The notes below the pieces were generated by a model. That model ran no database searches and was not told the origin of the DNA. It was given only the letters and a program-made list of their open reading frames with translations. Shown here piece after piece: positions 20,191 through 27,979 of a stretch of 64,000 nt of DNA. A program made the position numbers and the translations under genes. The stretch lies in contig WELA01005894.1 in assembly GCA_009602735.1 (NCBI GenBank), positions 144,328-208,327 on the forward strand, read 5' to 3'. The DNA is from Mesotaenium endlicherianum (taxonomy: Eukaryota > Streptophyta > Zygnematophyceae > Zygnematales > Mesotaeniaceae). Position 1 is the stretch's first letter, and every line of letters begins with the position of its first letter.

Positions 20191-20565
20191 TTACTTGATT
20201 TCTACTTCAGCTCCTGCGTCTTTCAGCTTAGCAGCCAGTTCATCGGCTTCAGCTTTAGAAACGCCTTCTTTGATAGGCTTGGGAGCGCCGTCAACCAGGT
20301 CTTTTGCTTCTTTCAGTCCAAGGCCGGTCAGTTCTTTAACAATCTTCACCACGCCCAGTTTGCTTGCACCACCGCTAACGAGGATCACATCGAAAGATGT
20401 TTTCTCTTCAACAGCAGCAGCTCCGCCACCGTCGCCACCAGCTACTACTACTGCAGCTGCAGCGGGTTCGATACCGTAATCAGCTTTCAGTACATCTGCC
20501 AGTTCCTGAACTTCTTTTACTGTCAAGCCTACTAATGTTTCGGCTAATGATTTAACGTCTGCCAT
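20191..20565 (-). CDS. rplL: 50S ribosomal protein bL12 (L7/L12)
   Basis: 124 residues: N-terminal dimerisation helix ([19 protein letters not shown]), Ala/Gly-rich hinge ([16 protein letters not shown]), and the conserved C-terminal factor-binding domain ([15 protein letters not shown]). It forms the stalk that recruits translation factors, anchored through uL10 encoded just upstream. Confidence 0.99.
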   Translation of the reverse strand: MADVKSLAETLVGLTVKEVQELADVLKADYGIEPAAAAVVVAGGDGGGAAAVEEKTSFDVILVSGGASKLGVVKIVKELTGLGLKEAKDLVDGAPKPIKEGVSKAEADELAAKLKDAGAEVEIK

Positions 20566-20655
20566 GTGTTTAAATTTTTTCCGCCTTCAAGGTCTTTTGA
20601 ACTCCGGCGGAGGGTTTAAAAAAATTTGTTTTATTTAATGCTAATACATCCAAAA

Positions 20656-21171
20656 TTATTCTGCAGTCGCAGTTCCCGCCTGCTTCTCGTGGTGGTGCAA
20701 CAACGCAGCCAGTACACGCTTGGCAGGAGATTGCAGCAATCCGATCACTTCGCCGATCAGTTCGTTCTTCGTCTTGATCTGGGTCAGTGTTTTCAGGTTG
20801 TTGTCGCCGGTGTATACATCACCATTGATGAATGCAGCTTTCAATACCGGTTTTTCACCGTTGCTCGCCTTGCGAAATGAGCTGATGATCAAAGCGGGTT
20901 CCTTGGGGTTCTCAGAGAACATCAGGGCGGTTACATTGTTCAATGCGGGATAAACGCTTGCGTATTTCTCAGCATCCAATGATTCCAGCGCTTTGCGGAT
21001 AAGGGTATTCTTGGCCACTTTCATCTCCACCTGCTTGTCGAAGCAAGTGCGACGCAGTGCAGATACCTGTTCTACGCTCAACGATTCTGTATCGGTGATG
21101 TAGAAGTTATTATATTGGGAGAACTTGCCTTTCAGCAGTTCTATCACCTCGTTTTTTTGATCTTTAGTCAT
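20656..21171 (-). CDS. rplJ: 50S ribosomal protein uL10
   Basis: 171 residues; N-terminal rRNA-binding domain with MKVAKNTLIRKAL and a C-terminal helix for bL12 dimers. In other bacteria the uL10-bL12 complex represses its own mRNA leader; the 66-nt gap after rplA would hold such a site but no clear motif was recognised. A GC-rich hairpin (CCGCC/GGCGG, 20581-20610) lies between rplJ and rplL. Confidence 0.98.
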   Translation of the reverse strand: MTKDQKNEVIELLKGKFSQYNNFYITDTESLSVEQVSALRRTCFDKQVEMKVAKNTLIRKALESLDAEKYASVYPALNNVTALMFSENPKEPALIISSFRKASNGEKPVLKAAFINGDVYTGDNNLKTLTQIKTKNELIGEVIGLLQSPAKRVLAALLHHHEKQAGTATAE

Positions 21172-21237
21172 AACTGATCTGTTTTATAAACCCGGGTCAT
21201 TTCCCATCCCGCCTGCGCGGAATAAGATCACCAGGAA

Positions 21238-21930
21238 TTAGTTCATTAATGATTTAGTGTCCAATGCGATACCCGGACTCATCGAACTGGCCATGCTTAC
21301 GCCTTTGAGATAGATACCTTTGGCAGAAGAAGGTTTCAGTTTGATGATGGCGTTGATCAGCTCAGCGCTGTTCTCGGCGATCTTGTCAGACGTGAAAGAT
21401 ACACGGCCGATAGAAGCGTGTACGATACCCGCTTTGTCTACCTTGAACGCGATCTTACCGCCTTTTACCTCGTTCACAGCTGCTGCCACGTCATTGGTAA
21501 CAGTACCTGTTTTGGGGTTGGGCATCAGGTTACGGGGACCGAGTACTTTACCCAGCTTACCGATCTTGGGCATTACAGAAGGTGTAGCGATGATCACGTC
21601 CACATCTACCCATCCGCCTTCGATCTTGCTGATGAATTCATCCAGCCCTACAAAGTCAGCGCCGGCTTCTTTAGCAGCCGCTTCTTTATCGGGCGTGCAA
21701 AGCACCAGTACTTTTTTGGTTTTACCGGTACCATGAGGTAATGATACGGTACCACGTACCTGCTGGTCTGCTTTTTTGGGGTCAACGCCCAAACGGATAT
21801 GCAGGTCAACAGAACTATCGAATTTTGTACAATTGATTTCTTTTACCAGGGTAGAAGCTTCCTTCAGGGAATAAGCTTTGTTTTTATCCACCTTAGTAAC
21901 TGCTACTTTTCTTTTTTTGCTAAGTGCCAT
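21238..21930 (-). CDS. rplA: 50S ribosomal protein uL1
   Basis: 230 residues with the uL1 signature ([31 protein letters not shown] is spread over about 113-143) and a C-terminal [10 protein letters not shown]. Binds the L1 stalk of 23S rRNA and, in E. coli, represses the rplK-rplA mRNA. Begins 26 nt after rplK. Confidence 0.98.
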   Translation of the reverse strand: MALSKKRKVAVTKVDKNKAYSLKEASTLVKEINCTKFDSSVDLHIRLGVDPKKADQQVRGTVSLPHGTGKTKKVLVLCTPDKEAAAKEAGADFVGLDEFISKIEGGWVDVDVIIATPSVMPKIGKLGKVLGPRNLMPNPKTGTVTNDVAAAVNEVKGGKIAFKVDKAGIVHASIGRVSFTSDKIAENSAELINAIIKLKPSSAKGIYLKGVSMASSMSPGIALDTKSLMN

Positions 21931-21956
21931 TTTCTAAAAGTTTAAAGGTGAATAAA

Positions 21957-22400
21957 TTAGTTTTCCCAGGGGGCTTTACCATCAACGGTGATACCCATAC
22001 TGCGTGCAGTACCGGCTACCATGCTCATGGCGCTGTTTAAAGTAAATGCGTTCAGGTCGGACATTTTATCCTTGGCAATGGCTTCTACCTGTGCCCAGGT
22101 TACTTTACCTACTTTTTCGCGGTTGCTTTCTTTAGAACCTTTCTGGATTTTTGCGGCTTCCATCAACTGTACAGCAGCGGGGGCTGTTTTGATGATGAAG
22201 TCGAAAGACTTGTCAGAATAAACGGTGATCAAAACAGGAACTACTTTTCCCATTTTGTCCTGGGTCCTGGCATTAAACTGCTTACAGAACTCCATAATGT
22301 TAACACCCTTCGAACCAAGGGCGGGGCCTACGGGAGGCGCGGGATTGGCTTGGCCACCTTTCACCTGCAGCTTCACAAAGCCTGAGATTTCTTTTGCCAT
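21957..22400 (-). CDS. rplK: 50S ribosomal protein uL11
   Basis: 147 residues: N-terminal [21 protein letters not shown] and C-terminal rRNA-binding domain ending [18 protein letters not shown]. First gene of rplK-A-J-L, with its own promoter because yqgE separates it from nusG. The leader of about 80 nt can pair CCCAAAGT (22447-22454) with ACTTTTGGG (22475-22483); a role in uL1 feedback is conjecture. Confidence 0.98.
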   Translation of the reverse strand: MAKEISGFVKLQVKGGQANPAPPVGPALGSKGVNIMEFCKQFNARTQDKMGKVVPVLITVYSDKSFDFIIKTAPAAVQLMEAAKIQKGSKESNREKVGKVTWAQVEAIAKDKMSDLNAFTLNSAMSMVAGTARSMGITVDGKAPWEN

Positions 22401-22487
22401 TTTCTTTGATTTAATTGGTTATAACGTCCCGGCTTTTACCGGAACTCCCAAAGTCAATCATTCTTTCAAAAAGAACTTTTGGGGCGG

Positions 22488-22516
22488 CAAAGGTAGGTAA
22501 AATATCAGAAAACAAA
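22488..22516 (-). promoter_or_regulatory. rplK promoter
   Basis: TTTG at 22513-22516 and TACCTTTG at 22488-22495 on the minus strand, with 17 nt between. Both elements match the Bacteroidota consensus. Confidence 0.7.
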
Positions 22517-22529
22517 GCATTTTTCATGA

Positions 22530-22537
22530 TATATTTG
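22530..22537 (+). promoter_or_regulatory. -7 element TATATTTG of yqgE
   Basis: TAnnTTTG ending 5 nt before the yqgE ATG at 22543. Its upstream region overlaps the divergent rplK promoter. Confidence 0.55.
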
Positions 22538-22542
22538 GCCGT

Positions 22543-23031
22543 ATGACAACATTTTGCGGTTCCCTCCTGGCCAGCAGCACGGCTTTGACCGACCCTCATT
22601 TCAGCAATACCCTGGTTTTCATTGCCGAACACAATAACAAAGGCGCCATGGGTTTTGTGATCAACCGGGTATTCCCCAGGTGGTTTAATGAGCTGGAAGC
22701 TTACCGGCACATGCCGGCCCTGACCTTATACGCCGGCGGACCGGTTGACCAGGAGCACCTGTTCTTCCTGCACCGCCGTCCCGATATGATCCCTGGCGGT
22801 CAAGCGGTGGCCCAGGGCATTTGCCTCGGCGGCGATTTTGGGCAGGCCCTCCGGTATTTATCGGCCGGGATTGTGGTCCCCACCGATCTGCTTTTATTCA
22901 TCGGCTATGCAGGATGGGATGGTGGCGACCTGGAAGCGGAGTTGTCGGAAGGCAGTTGGGAGATCAGGAACCCTACCCTTAGCTGGGATGAGCTGCAAGC
23001 ACTGGCGCAGAGTTCCGGTCGTTTCCAGTAA
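22543..23031 (+). CDS. yqgE: YqgE/AlgH (UPF0301) family protein
   Basis: 162 residues. Family hallmarks: GSLLASSTALTDPHFSNTLVFI at the N-terminus (broken here only by its own residues), GAMGFVINR, YAGGPV and GYAGWDGGDLEAEL. The molecular function is not established; in Pseudomonas AlgH has been linked to alginate regulation. It lies on the plus strand between nusG and rplK, splitting a normally contiguous operon. Confidence 0.92.
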   Translation: MTTFCGSLLASSTALTDPHFSNTLVFIAEHNNKGAMGFVINRVFPRWFNELEAYRHMPALTLYAGGPVDQEHLFFLHRRPDMIPGGQAVAQGICLGGDFGQALRYLSAGIVVPTDLLLFIGYAGWDGGDLEAELSEGSWEIRNPTLSWDELQALAQSSGRFQ

Positions 23032-23035
23032 TAAA

Positions 23036-23061
23036 AAAGGCTGTCCGGCAGGACAACCTTT
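23036..23061. terminator. Bidirectional terminator between yqgE and nusG
   Basis: AAAGG-C-TGTCC / GGACA-A-CCTTT stem with one mismatch and a 4-nt loop, placed between two convergent genes. Confidence 0.7.
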
Positions 23062-23085
23062 CGAATATGATAAGCCAACCGCTGC

Positions 23086-23688
23086 TTAACTCAGTTTCTC
23101 TACCTGCATGTAGTTGAGTTCTACAGGGGTAGAACGGCCGAAGATCTTCACGGTCACTTTCAGTTTCTTCTTCTCGTCGTTCACTTCTTCGATCACGCCG
23201 TTGAAGTCGTTGAAAGGCCCTTCGATGATCTTGATGGTCTCTCCCACGATGAACGGCTCGCTGAGCATTACGCCCTGGTCGTTCATTTCGTCTACCTTAC
23301 CCAGCATCTTGTTCACTTCGCTCTTGCGCAGGGAGATGATATTGCCTTTGGATCCTTTTCCGTCGGTGAGAAAATGCATCACGTTGCTGATGTTGCTGAT
23401 ATGTTGTACCATATCATCGTTCAGCTTACCATCCAGCACTTCCATCATCACATATCCCGGGAAATAGTTTTTTTCGCGCATTACTTTTTTACCGTTCTGC
23501 ACTTTATATACTTTTTCCATAGGAAGGAATACCTGCTTGATGATCTCCTGCCATCCGCTGCGAATGATGTCCTTATCCAGGTATTCTTTTACTTTCCGCT
23601 CCTTACCGCTTACCACGCGCAATACATACCATTTGGTTTCCTGCTGCGGTGTAGCTGTAGTGGGGGTGGTATTTACAGATGCTTCCAT
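23086..23688 (-). CDS. nusG: Transcription termination/antitermination factor NusG
   Basis: 200 residues: NGN domain (WYVLRVVSGKERKVKEYL) and a C-terminal KOW domain (GETIKIIEGPFNDFNG). Binds the polymerase clamp and influences pausing and termination. Follows secE by 6 nt, so the pair is one transcript that ends at the hairpin beside yqgE. Confidence 0.98.
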   Translation of the reverse strand: MEASVNTTPTTATPQQETKWYVLRVVSGKERKVKEYLDKDIIRSGWQEIIKQVFLPMEKVYKVQNGKKVMREKNYFPGYVMMEVLDGKLNDDMVQHISNISNVMHFLTDGKGSKGNIISLRKSEVNKMLGKVDEMNDQGVMLSEPFIVGETIKIIEGPFNDFNGVIEEVNDEKKKLKVTVKIFGRSTPVELNYMQVEKLS

Positions 23689-23694
23689 CTTTTC

Positions 23695-23889
23695 TTACTT
23701 AAACAATGAATAAATCAGTTTCAGCACCTGGTTGCTGGCAAAATCCATCGCCCATACCATGGCGGTAATGATGATGGTAGCTACCAGCACAATCACTGTG
23801 CTCTGCTGCAACTGCAACCAGGTTGGCCAGGTTACTTTTTCCATCAGTTCCTGGTAGCTCTCTTTGAAATATGTCGTGATCTTATTCAT
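23695..23889 (-). CDS. secE: Preprotein translocase subunit SecE
   Basis: 64 residues, the short single-helix form. The cytoplasmic amphipathic part contains KVTWPTWLQLQQST, followed by one transmembrane helix. The start is ATG at 23889; a longer frame reads through the octamer repeats and gives a low-complexity peptide, so it is rejected. Stabilises SecY in the Sec translocon. Confidence 0.95.
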   Translation of the reverse strand: MNKITTYFKESYQELMEKVTWPTWLQLQQSTVIVLVATIIITAMVWAMDFASNQVLKLIYSLFK

Positions 23890-23895
23890 CAGATT

Positions 23896-24023
23896 AATTT
23901 GGCAATTTGGCAATTCGACAATTTGACAATTAGATAACAGGTCGTTGTTTTCGACCATAGCAGGGTAACCGGGTTATACCCGTCTCCCATTGTCGAATTA
24001 TCAAATTGTCGAATTGTCAAATT
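23896..24023. repeat. Octamer-array palindromic element, copy A
   Basis: Left array: five consecutive 8-bp units of type AATTYGRC (23896-23935). Right array: the same units on the other strand (23988-24023). Between them lie 52 bp with two small hairpins. It lies between tRNA-Trp and secE. Confidence 0.85.
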
Positions 24024-24030
24024 TTCTCCG

Positions 24031-24102
24031 CACGGGCACTAGGATTCGAACCCAGATCAAAGGTTTTGGAGACCTCTATACTAACCGTTGTACTATGCCC
24101 GT
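24031..24102 (-). tRNA. tRNA-Trp (CCA)
   Basis: Cloverleaf on the minus strand: 7-bp acceptor ACGGGCA/TGCCCGT, anticodon loop CTCCAAA with anticodon CCA, T arm GGTTCGAATCC, discriminator G. Lies between tuf and secE as in many bacteria. Confidence 0.96.
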
Positions 24103-24105
24103 AGA

Positions 24106-24148
24106 AAGCTAAAAGCTATTCCGGGGGTTCCGAAACAGCTTTTAGTTT
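24106..24148 (-). terminator. Hairpin after tuf
   Basis: Imperfect long stem with arms 24106-24117 and 24137-24148 (core CTAAAAGCT/AGCTTTTAG). It lies downstream of tuf and just before the tRNA-Trp 5' end. No strong T-run follows, so it may be a processing structure. A shorter hairpin also overlaps the tuf stop (24189-24212). Confidence 0.45.
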
Positions 24149-24212
24149 ATTATGTCAGCAAATGTACCAAAAATTTCCATTTGCCATGAAGCTAAAAGCC
24201 GGTGGGCTTAGC

Positions 24213-25400
24213 TTATTTAACGATTTCAGTAACCTGACCGGCACCTACTGTACGTCCACCTTCGCGGATAGCGAATTTCAGACCTTTCTCCATCGCGATG
24301 GGCTGGATCAGTTTTACAGAGAGGTTGATGTTATCGCCAGGCATTACCATTTCTGTTCCTTCAGGCAGGGTAACTTCACCAGTTACGTCTGTAGTACGGA
24401 AATAGAACTGGGGACGGTATTTGTTGAAGAACGGAGTGTGACGTCCACCTTCTTCCTTGCTCAGTACGTATACTTCTCCTTTGAAATCTGTGTGAGGAGT
24501 GATAGAACCGGGCTTACAGATTACCATACCGCGACGGATATCTTTTTTCTCAATACCGCGGAGCAGCAGACCTGCGTTATCACCAGCCTGACCTTCATCC
24601 AACAGTTTTTTGAACATTTCGACACCAGTTACAGTAGAGCTCTGCGCAGCTTCCTGCAGACCTACGATCTCAACAGCTTCACCTACTTTGATGATACCGC
24701 GCTCGATACGGCCGGTAGCAACTGTACCACGACCTGTAATAGAGAACACGTCTTCTACTGACATCAGGAACGGCATATCAACCGGACGGGGAGGCAGCGG
24801 GATGTAAGTATCTACAGCTTCCATCAGTTCATCGATGCATTTAACCCATTTTTCTTCACCAGCCAGGGCGCCTGTAGCAGAACCTTTGATGATGGGGGTA
24901 TTGTCACCGTCGAAACCGTAAGAAGTCAGCAGTTCGCGGATCTCCATTTCAACCAGTTCCAGCAGTTCAGGATCGTCTACCAGGTCAACTTTGTTCATGA
25001 ATACCACGATACGGGGTACACCTACCTGGCGGGCCAGCAGGATGTGCTCCTTAGTCTGGGGCATCGGACCATCGGTAGAAGCTACTACCAGGATAGCACC
25101 GTCCATCTGGGCAGCACCGGTGATCATATTCTTCACATAGTCAGCGTGACCAGGACAGTCAACGTGCGCATAGTGACGGTTTGCAGTTTGATATTCTACG
25201 TGTGCAGTGTTGATGGTGATACCACGCTCTTTTTCTTCAGGAGCGCCGTCGATCTCATCATATTTCTTAGCCTGCGCCAGACCTTTCTTAGATAAGATGT
25301 CCGTAATGGCAGCAGTCAAAGTGGTCTTACCATGGTCAACGTGACCAATTGTACCAACGTTTACGTGAGGTTTTTCCCTCTTAAAGGTCTCTTTAGACAT
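24213..25400 (-). CDS. tuf: Elongation factor Tu
   Basis: 395 residues with all GTPase motifs: [25 protein letters not shown] and SATG. Domains 2 and 3 are complete to the terminal VTEIVK. Delivers aminoacyl-tRNA to the ribosome. The upstream gap of 65 nt leads to tRNA-Thr(GGT), so tuf is probably cotranscribed with the tRNA cluster, as thrU-tyrU-glyT-thrT-tufB is in E. coli. Confidence 0.99.
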   Translation of the reverse strand: MSKETFKREKPHVNVGTIGHVDHGKTTLTAAITDILSKKGLAQAKKYDEIDGAPEEKERGITINTAHVEYQTANRHYAHVDCPGHADYVKNMITGAAQMDGAILVVASTDGPMPQTKEHILLARQVGVPRIVVFMNKVDLVDDPELLELVEMEIRELLTSYGFDGDNTPIIKGSATGALAGEEKWVKCIDELMEAVDTYIPLPPRPVDMPFLMSVEDVFSITGRGTVATGRIERGIIKVGEAVEIVGLQEAAQSSTVTGVEMFKKLLDEGQAGDNAGLLLRGIEKKDIRRGMVICKPGSITPHTDFKGEVYVLSKEEGGRHTPFFNKYRPQFYFRTTDVTGEVTLPEGTEMVMPGDNINLSVKLIQPIAMEKGLKFAIREGGRTVGAGQVTEIVK

Positions 25401-25465
25401 TTTTATCGATTTTAGTTGTATTTTAAAAATTTATACCAAACTACTTTTCCTCTTTCACAAATCCG

Positions 25466-25501
25466 AGCCGTTAGTGAGAATCGAACTCACGACCTCTTCC
25501 C

Positions 25502-25532
<31 letters not shown>

Positions 25533-25537
25533 ACGGC
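25466..25537 (-). tRNA. tRNA-Thr (GGT)
   Basis: Minus-strand cloverleaf; acceptor GCCGTTG/TAACGGC, anticodon stem CTTCC/GGAAG with loop TTGGTAG, anticodon GGT. Confidence 0.95.
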
Positions 25538-25549
25538 TTTTTAGCGTTG

Positions 25550-25622
25550 AGCGGAAGACGAGGATCGAACCCGCAACCTATAGCTTGGAAGGCTATCGCT
25601 CTACCAATTGAGCTACTTCCGC
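25550..25622 (-). tRNA. tRNA-Gly (TCC)
   Basis: Minus-strand cloverleaf; acceptor GCGGAAG/CTTCCGC, anticodon stem ATAGC/GCTAT with loop CTTCCAA, anticodon TCC. Confidence 0.95.
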
Positions 25623-25627
25623 ATATC

Positions 25628-25753
25628 AATTTGACAATTCGTCAATTTGGCAATTCGACAATGCCAGTGATTCACAAATTCTCACTATTAATAAGAACAT
25701 CATAAAAGAGAAAGAAACATTGTCGAATTACCGAATTGTCTCATTCTCTCATT
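25628..25753. repeat. Octamer-array palindromic element, copy B
   Basis: Left array of four AATTYGNC octamers plus AATG (25628-25663). Right array on the other strand (25718-25753), again with an 8-bp period: AATGAGAG, AATGAGAC, AATTCGGT, AATTCGAC, AATG. It lies between tRNA-Gly and tRNA-Tyr inside the tRNA operon. Confidence 0.82.
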
Positions 25754-25760
25754 TTTTCCG

Positions 25761-25843
25761 TGGGCAGGAGTGGATTCGAACCACTGAAGTCGAAAGACAG
25801 CGGATTTACAGTCCGCCCCATTTGGCCGCTCTGGAACCTGCCC
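25761..25843 (-). tRNA. tRNA-Tyr (GTA)
   Basis: Minus-strand class II tRNA with long variable arm; acceptor GGGCAGG/CCTGCCC, anticodon GTA in stem GCGGA/TCCGC, discriminator A. Confidence 0.95.
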
Positions 25844-25856
25844 TTGATTTATTTAG

Positions 25857-25929
25857 AGCCGAAGATGGGACTCGAACCCGCGACCTACTGATTACAAATC
25901 AGTTGCTCTACCAACTGAGCTACTTCGGC
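25857..25929 (-). tRNA. tRNA-Thr (TGT)
   Basis: Minus-strand cloverleaf; acceptor GCCGAAG/CTTCGGC, anticodon stem ACTGA/TCAGT with loop TTTGTAA, anticodon TGT. First gene of the tRNA-tuf cluster. Confidence 0.95.
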
Positions 25930-26084
25930 AAAATGTAAAAGAACGCTCCTATTTTTTGGGATGGCAAAGGTAACGGAAAACTTCATTCAGCAAAATTTTG
26001 CCATGATTTTTTTCGGCTAGTTTTCAACAGTTTGCGCCGGCTCCGGAGAAAACGGTCCGGAAGCCCCGGCCGGGCCCAATAAAA

Positions 26085-26106
26085 AAGGCCCCCGAAAGGG
26101 AGCCTT
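26085..26106 (-). terminator. Terminator of hpf
   Basis: Stem AAGGC-C-CCC / GGG-A-GCCTT around GAAA, followed on the minus strand by six T. Lies 25 nt after the hpf stop. Confidence 0.85.
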
Positions 26107-26130
26107 ACAACCAATTTTTTCAATTCCTTT

Positions 26131-26433
26131 TTATGCCGCCAGTAGTTTCTGTTTTTTCCTTTTTATCTGTGTAACAATCGACTCCATTGCACAATCAAAT
26201 GATTCTTCGAATGACTTCGACGACGACTTCACAAAAAACTCGTGCCTTGGTACATGAATACGGATCTCAGCTACTTTGTCCTTGATCGTATGCACCACGT
26301 TATCCAGCTTCAGGAACACATCTACTTTCAATATCCTGTCGTGGAAAGTGCTCAGCTTGCTGAGCTTACGTGACACATAATCTACCAGTTTGTCATCAGC
26401 ATTAAAATGCACAGTTTGAATGTTAACGTTCAT
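26131..26433 (-). CDS. hpf: Ribosome hibernation-promoting factor, short form
   Basis: 100 residues: beta-alpha-beta-beta-beta-alpha fold typical of HPF/RaiA (VNIQTVHFNADDKLVDYVSRK, then VDVFLKL and AEIRIHVPRHEFFVK) and a basic C-terminus KRKKQKLLAA. It would bind the 30S decoding region in stationary phase. The long-form dimerisation domain is missing, so it resembles short HPF or YfiA. It has its own terminator. It follows the xerC-type gene by 140 nt, and a small hairpin (26485-26499) lies in that gap. Confidence 0.9.
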   Translation of the reverse strand: MNVNIQTVHFNADDKLVDYVSRKLSKLSTFHDRILKVDVFLKLDNVVHTIKDKVAEIRIHVPRHEFFVKSSSKSFEESFDCAMESIVTQIKRKKQKLLAA

Positions 26434-26573
26434 AGCAACTCACGTTTTATCGGTTAAAAAATAATATTTGAAAGAACTTTTAGATCCGTTTTCAACGGAC
26501 TAACAATGTACGTCAAATGGGGAGAAAAACGAAAAAATGTGAGCGGATTTTTTGACAATTTTAAGAGAATTTC

Positions 26574-27470
26574 TCAAGCCTTCGGATGTGCTTTTTTGAA
26601 CACTTCTTTCAGCTTCTCGATTGTGTTGTGGGTGTACACCTGGGTGGCCGCCAGGCTGCTGTGGCCCAGCAGCTCTTTCACCGCGTTCAGGTCGGCCCCG
26701 TTGTTCATCAGGTGGGTGGCAAAACTATGGCGCAGCACGTGCGGACTCTTCTTTTGAACCGTGGTTACGGCTCCCAGTTTGGCTTTTACAAACGCATACA
26801 CAGAGCGTGGCTGCAGCGGCTTGCCTTTTTCCGTTACAAATAACCGGTCGGCCATAGCCAGTTCACCGGTTTTATCGCTTTGATACTGTTGCAGTTCCGC
26901 CGCTAGTTCCCTGGAAACCGGTATGATGCGCTCCTTATTTCCTTTACCCAGCACTTTCAGTTGCGACTGTGCCCCATCGAGCTGACTGTATTTAAGATTG
27001 ACCAACTCGCTCAAACGCATACCCGTATGATAAAACAGCATGAGTACCAGGCGCTCGGTCCGGCCCTGCCAACCCTCTTCGTAGAGTTCGGGGCTAAATA
27101 ACTGCTCCATGCTTTTTTCTTCCACAAAAACCGGCAGCCTTTTACCTTGTTTGGGCGATACGATGGTGGTCATGGGCGTCTGCTCCAACGCCCCTATTTT
27201 CAACTGGTATTTGAAAAAAGATTTAAGTGAAGATATTTTCCGGTTGATGGACCGCGCCGCTATCTCGTCTTCCTTCAGTTCTGCCAGCCAGCTCCTGATC
27301 ATCATGGAGCTGATGGCGGACAGGCTTGGCGACTCGAACTGGCTGGCCAGGTAGGCGAAAAACTGCTCCAGGTCGGTCCGGTACCCAATAATGGTATGCT
27401 GCGAATAGCGCCGCTCGTATTTGAGGTGGTCCAGGAAGGACTGCAAGGATGGGGATTCGGGTATGGGCAT
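26574..27470 (-). CDS. xerC: Tyrosine recombinase XerC/XerD family
   Basis: 298 residues, the usual Xer length. N-terminal SAM-like core-binding domain (about 5-90) and catalytic domain with R152 (HTGMRLSEL), K176 or K179 (GKGNKE), H244-R247 (HVLRH), H270 (LGHSS) and nucleophile Y279. Housekeeping chromosome dimer resolution is likely because neighbours are core genes and no att site or phage gene is nearby. The ATG at 27470 abuts the T-run of the rpsU terminator; XerC versus XerD cannot be decided here. Confidence 0.85.
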   Translation of the reverse strand: MPIPESPSLQSFLDHLKYERRYSQHTIIGYRTDLEQFFAYLASQFESPSLSAISSMMIRSWLAELKEDEIAARSINRKISSLKSFFKYQLKIGALEQTPMTTIVSPKQGKRLPVFVEEKSMEQLFSPELYEEGWQGRTERLVLMLFYHTGMRLSELVNLKYSQLDGAQSQLKVLGKGNKERIIPVSRELAAELQQYQSDKTGELAMADRLFVTEKGKPLQPRSVYAFVKAKLGAVTTVQKKSPHVLRHSFATHLMNNGADLNAVKELLGHSSLAATQVYTHNTIEKLKEVFKKAHPKA

Positions 27471-27475
27471 AAAAA

Positions 27476-27508
27476 AAGTAGCTTAAAGTTAAACAACCTC
27501 AGCTACTT
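27476..27508 (-). terminator. Terminator of rpsU, abutting the recombinase ATG
   Basis: Arms AAGTAGCT (27476-27483) and AGCTACTT (27501-27508), loop 17 nt. On the minus strand seven T lead straight into the ATG at 27470. Confidence 0.7.
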
Positions 27509-27534
27509 ACTATATTCAGGTGGATAAAAGGAGA

Positions 27535-27732
27535 TTATCCTTCTATCTTTCCACTTGCTATCTGCTGCTTGTAGATGGCCTTCAGCACCTCACCGCGACG
27601 CCTTACAGACGGCTTGGTAAATGCCTGACGCGACCTCAATTGCAATAAAACCTTGCTTTTCTCAAATTTCTTCTTGTATTTTTTGAGCGCTTTGTCGATG
27701 TTTTCGCAATCTTTTGAATCAATGATGAGCAT
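27535..27732 (-). CDS. rpsU: 30S ribosomal protein bS21
   Basis: 65 residues, basic, with LKKYKKKFEKSKVL and LRSRQAFTKPSVRRR as in Bacteroidota bS21. In Flavobacterium johnsoniae bS21 with bS18 and bS6 hides the anti-Shine-Dalgarno of 16S rRNA (known). This gene has a near-perfect Shine-Dalgarno with 9-nt spacing, a rare feature in the phylum and consistent with autogenous control through bS21. A -7 element lies at 27769-27776. Confidence 0.96.
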   Translation of the reverse strand: MLIIDSKDCENIDKALKKYKKKFEKSKVLLQLRSRQAFTKPSVRRRGEVLKAIYKQQIASGKIEG

Positions 27733-27741
27733 AATGTTGAT

Positions 27742-27749
27742 ACCTCCTC
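27742..27749 (-). promoter_or_regulatory. Strong Shine-Dalgarno of rpsU
   Basis: GAGGAGGT on the minus strand, 9 nt before the ATG. No comparable sequence was seen before the other starts examined (tuf, rplK, rplJ, lipB, sufC). Confidence 0.9.
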
Positions 27750-27768
27750 GGGCGTTTTTTTAGGACTG

Positions 27769-27776
27769 CAAAGATA
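27769..27776 (-). promoter_or_regulatory. -7 element TATCTTTG of rpsU
   Basis: TAnnTTTG on the minus strand about 37 nt before the ATG, leaving room for a short leader that contains the Shine-Dalgarno. Confidence 0.6.
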
Positions 27777-27856
27777 CAGGGCGTCAGTCATATAAACAAG
27801 TACGCAGAAAAAATTATCCATTCCATTATGATCGTCGCCCCGCACCTAGTCATATC

Positions 27857-27935
27857 CGTCATCCCGAGCGAAGCCGAGGGACCTGCCCGAATGTTCAGCA
27901 GGCCCTTCGACTCACTCCGTTCGCTCAGGGTGACG
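27857..27935. repeat. REP-like palindromic repeat, copy 2
   Basis: Arms CGTCATCCCGAGCG (27857-27870) and CGCTCAGGGTGACG (27922-27935), two mismatches, with inner pairing around GAGGGACCTGC. Same family as 7681-7759. Lies between divergent rpsU and ribE. Confidence 0.85.
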
Positions 27936-27979
27936 AGTAAAATGGCAAAAAATCAGACATTCATCATTACTTTGCGATC

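Noticed and set aside
23890-23958. Longer secE reading frame with a start at 23958
   Set aside because: The extra residues come from the octamer array and repeat CQI-type low-complexity sequence; the normal SecE start is at 23889.
23896-24023. CRISPR array
   Set aside because: The repeat period is 8 bp with no unique spacers, the arrays are inverted pairs, and no cas gene is present.
26574-27470. Xer-type recombinase as a phage or integron integrase
   Set aside because: Usual Xer length, core-gene neighbours and no att site or cassette array; a housekeeping role is more likely.
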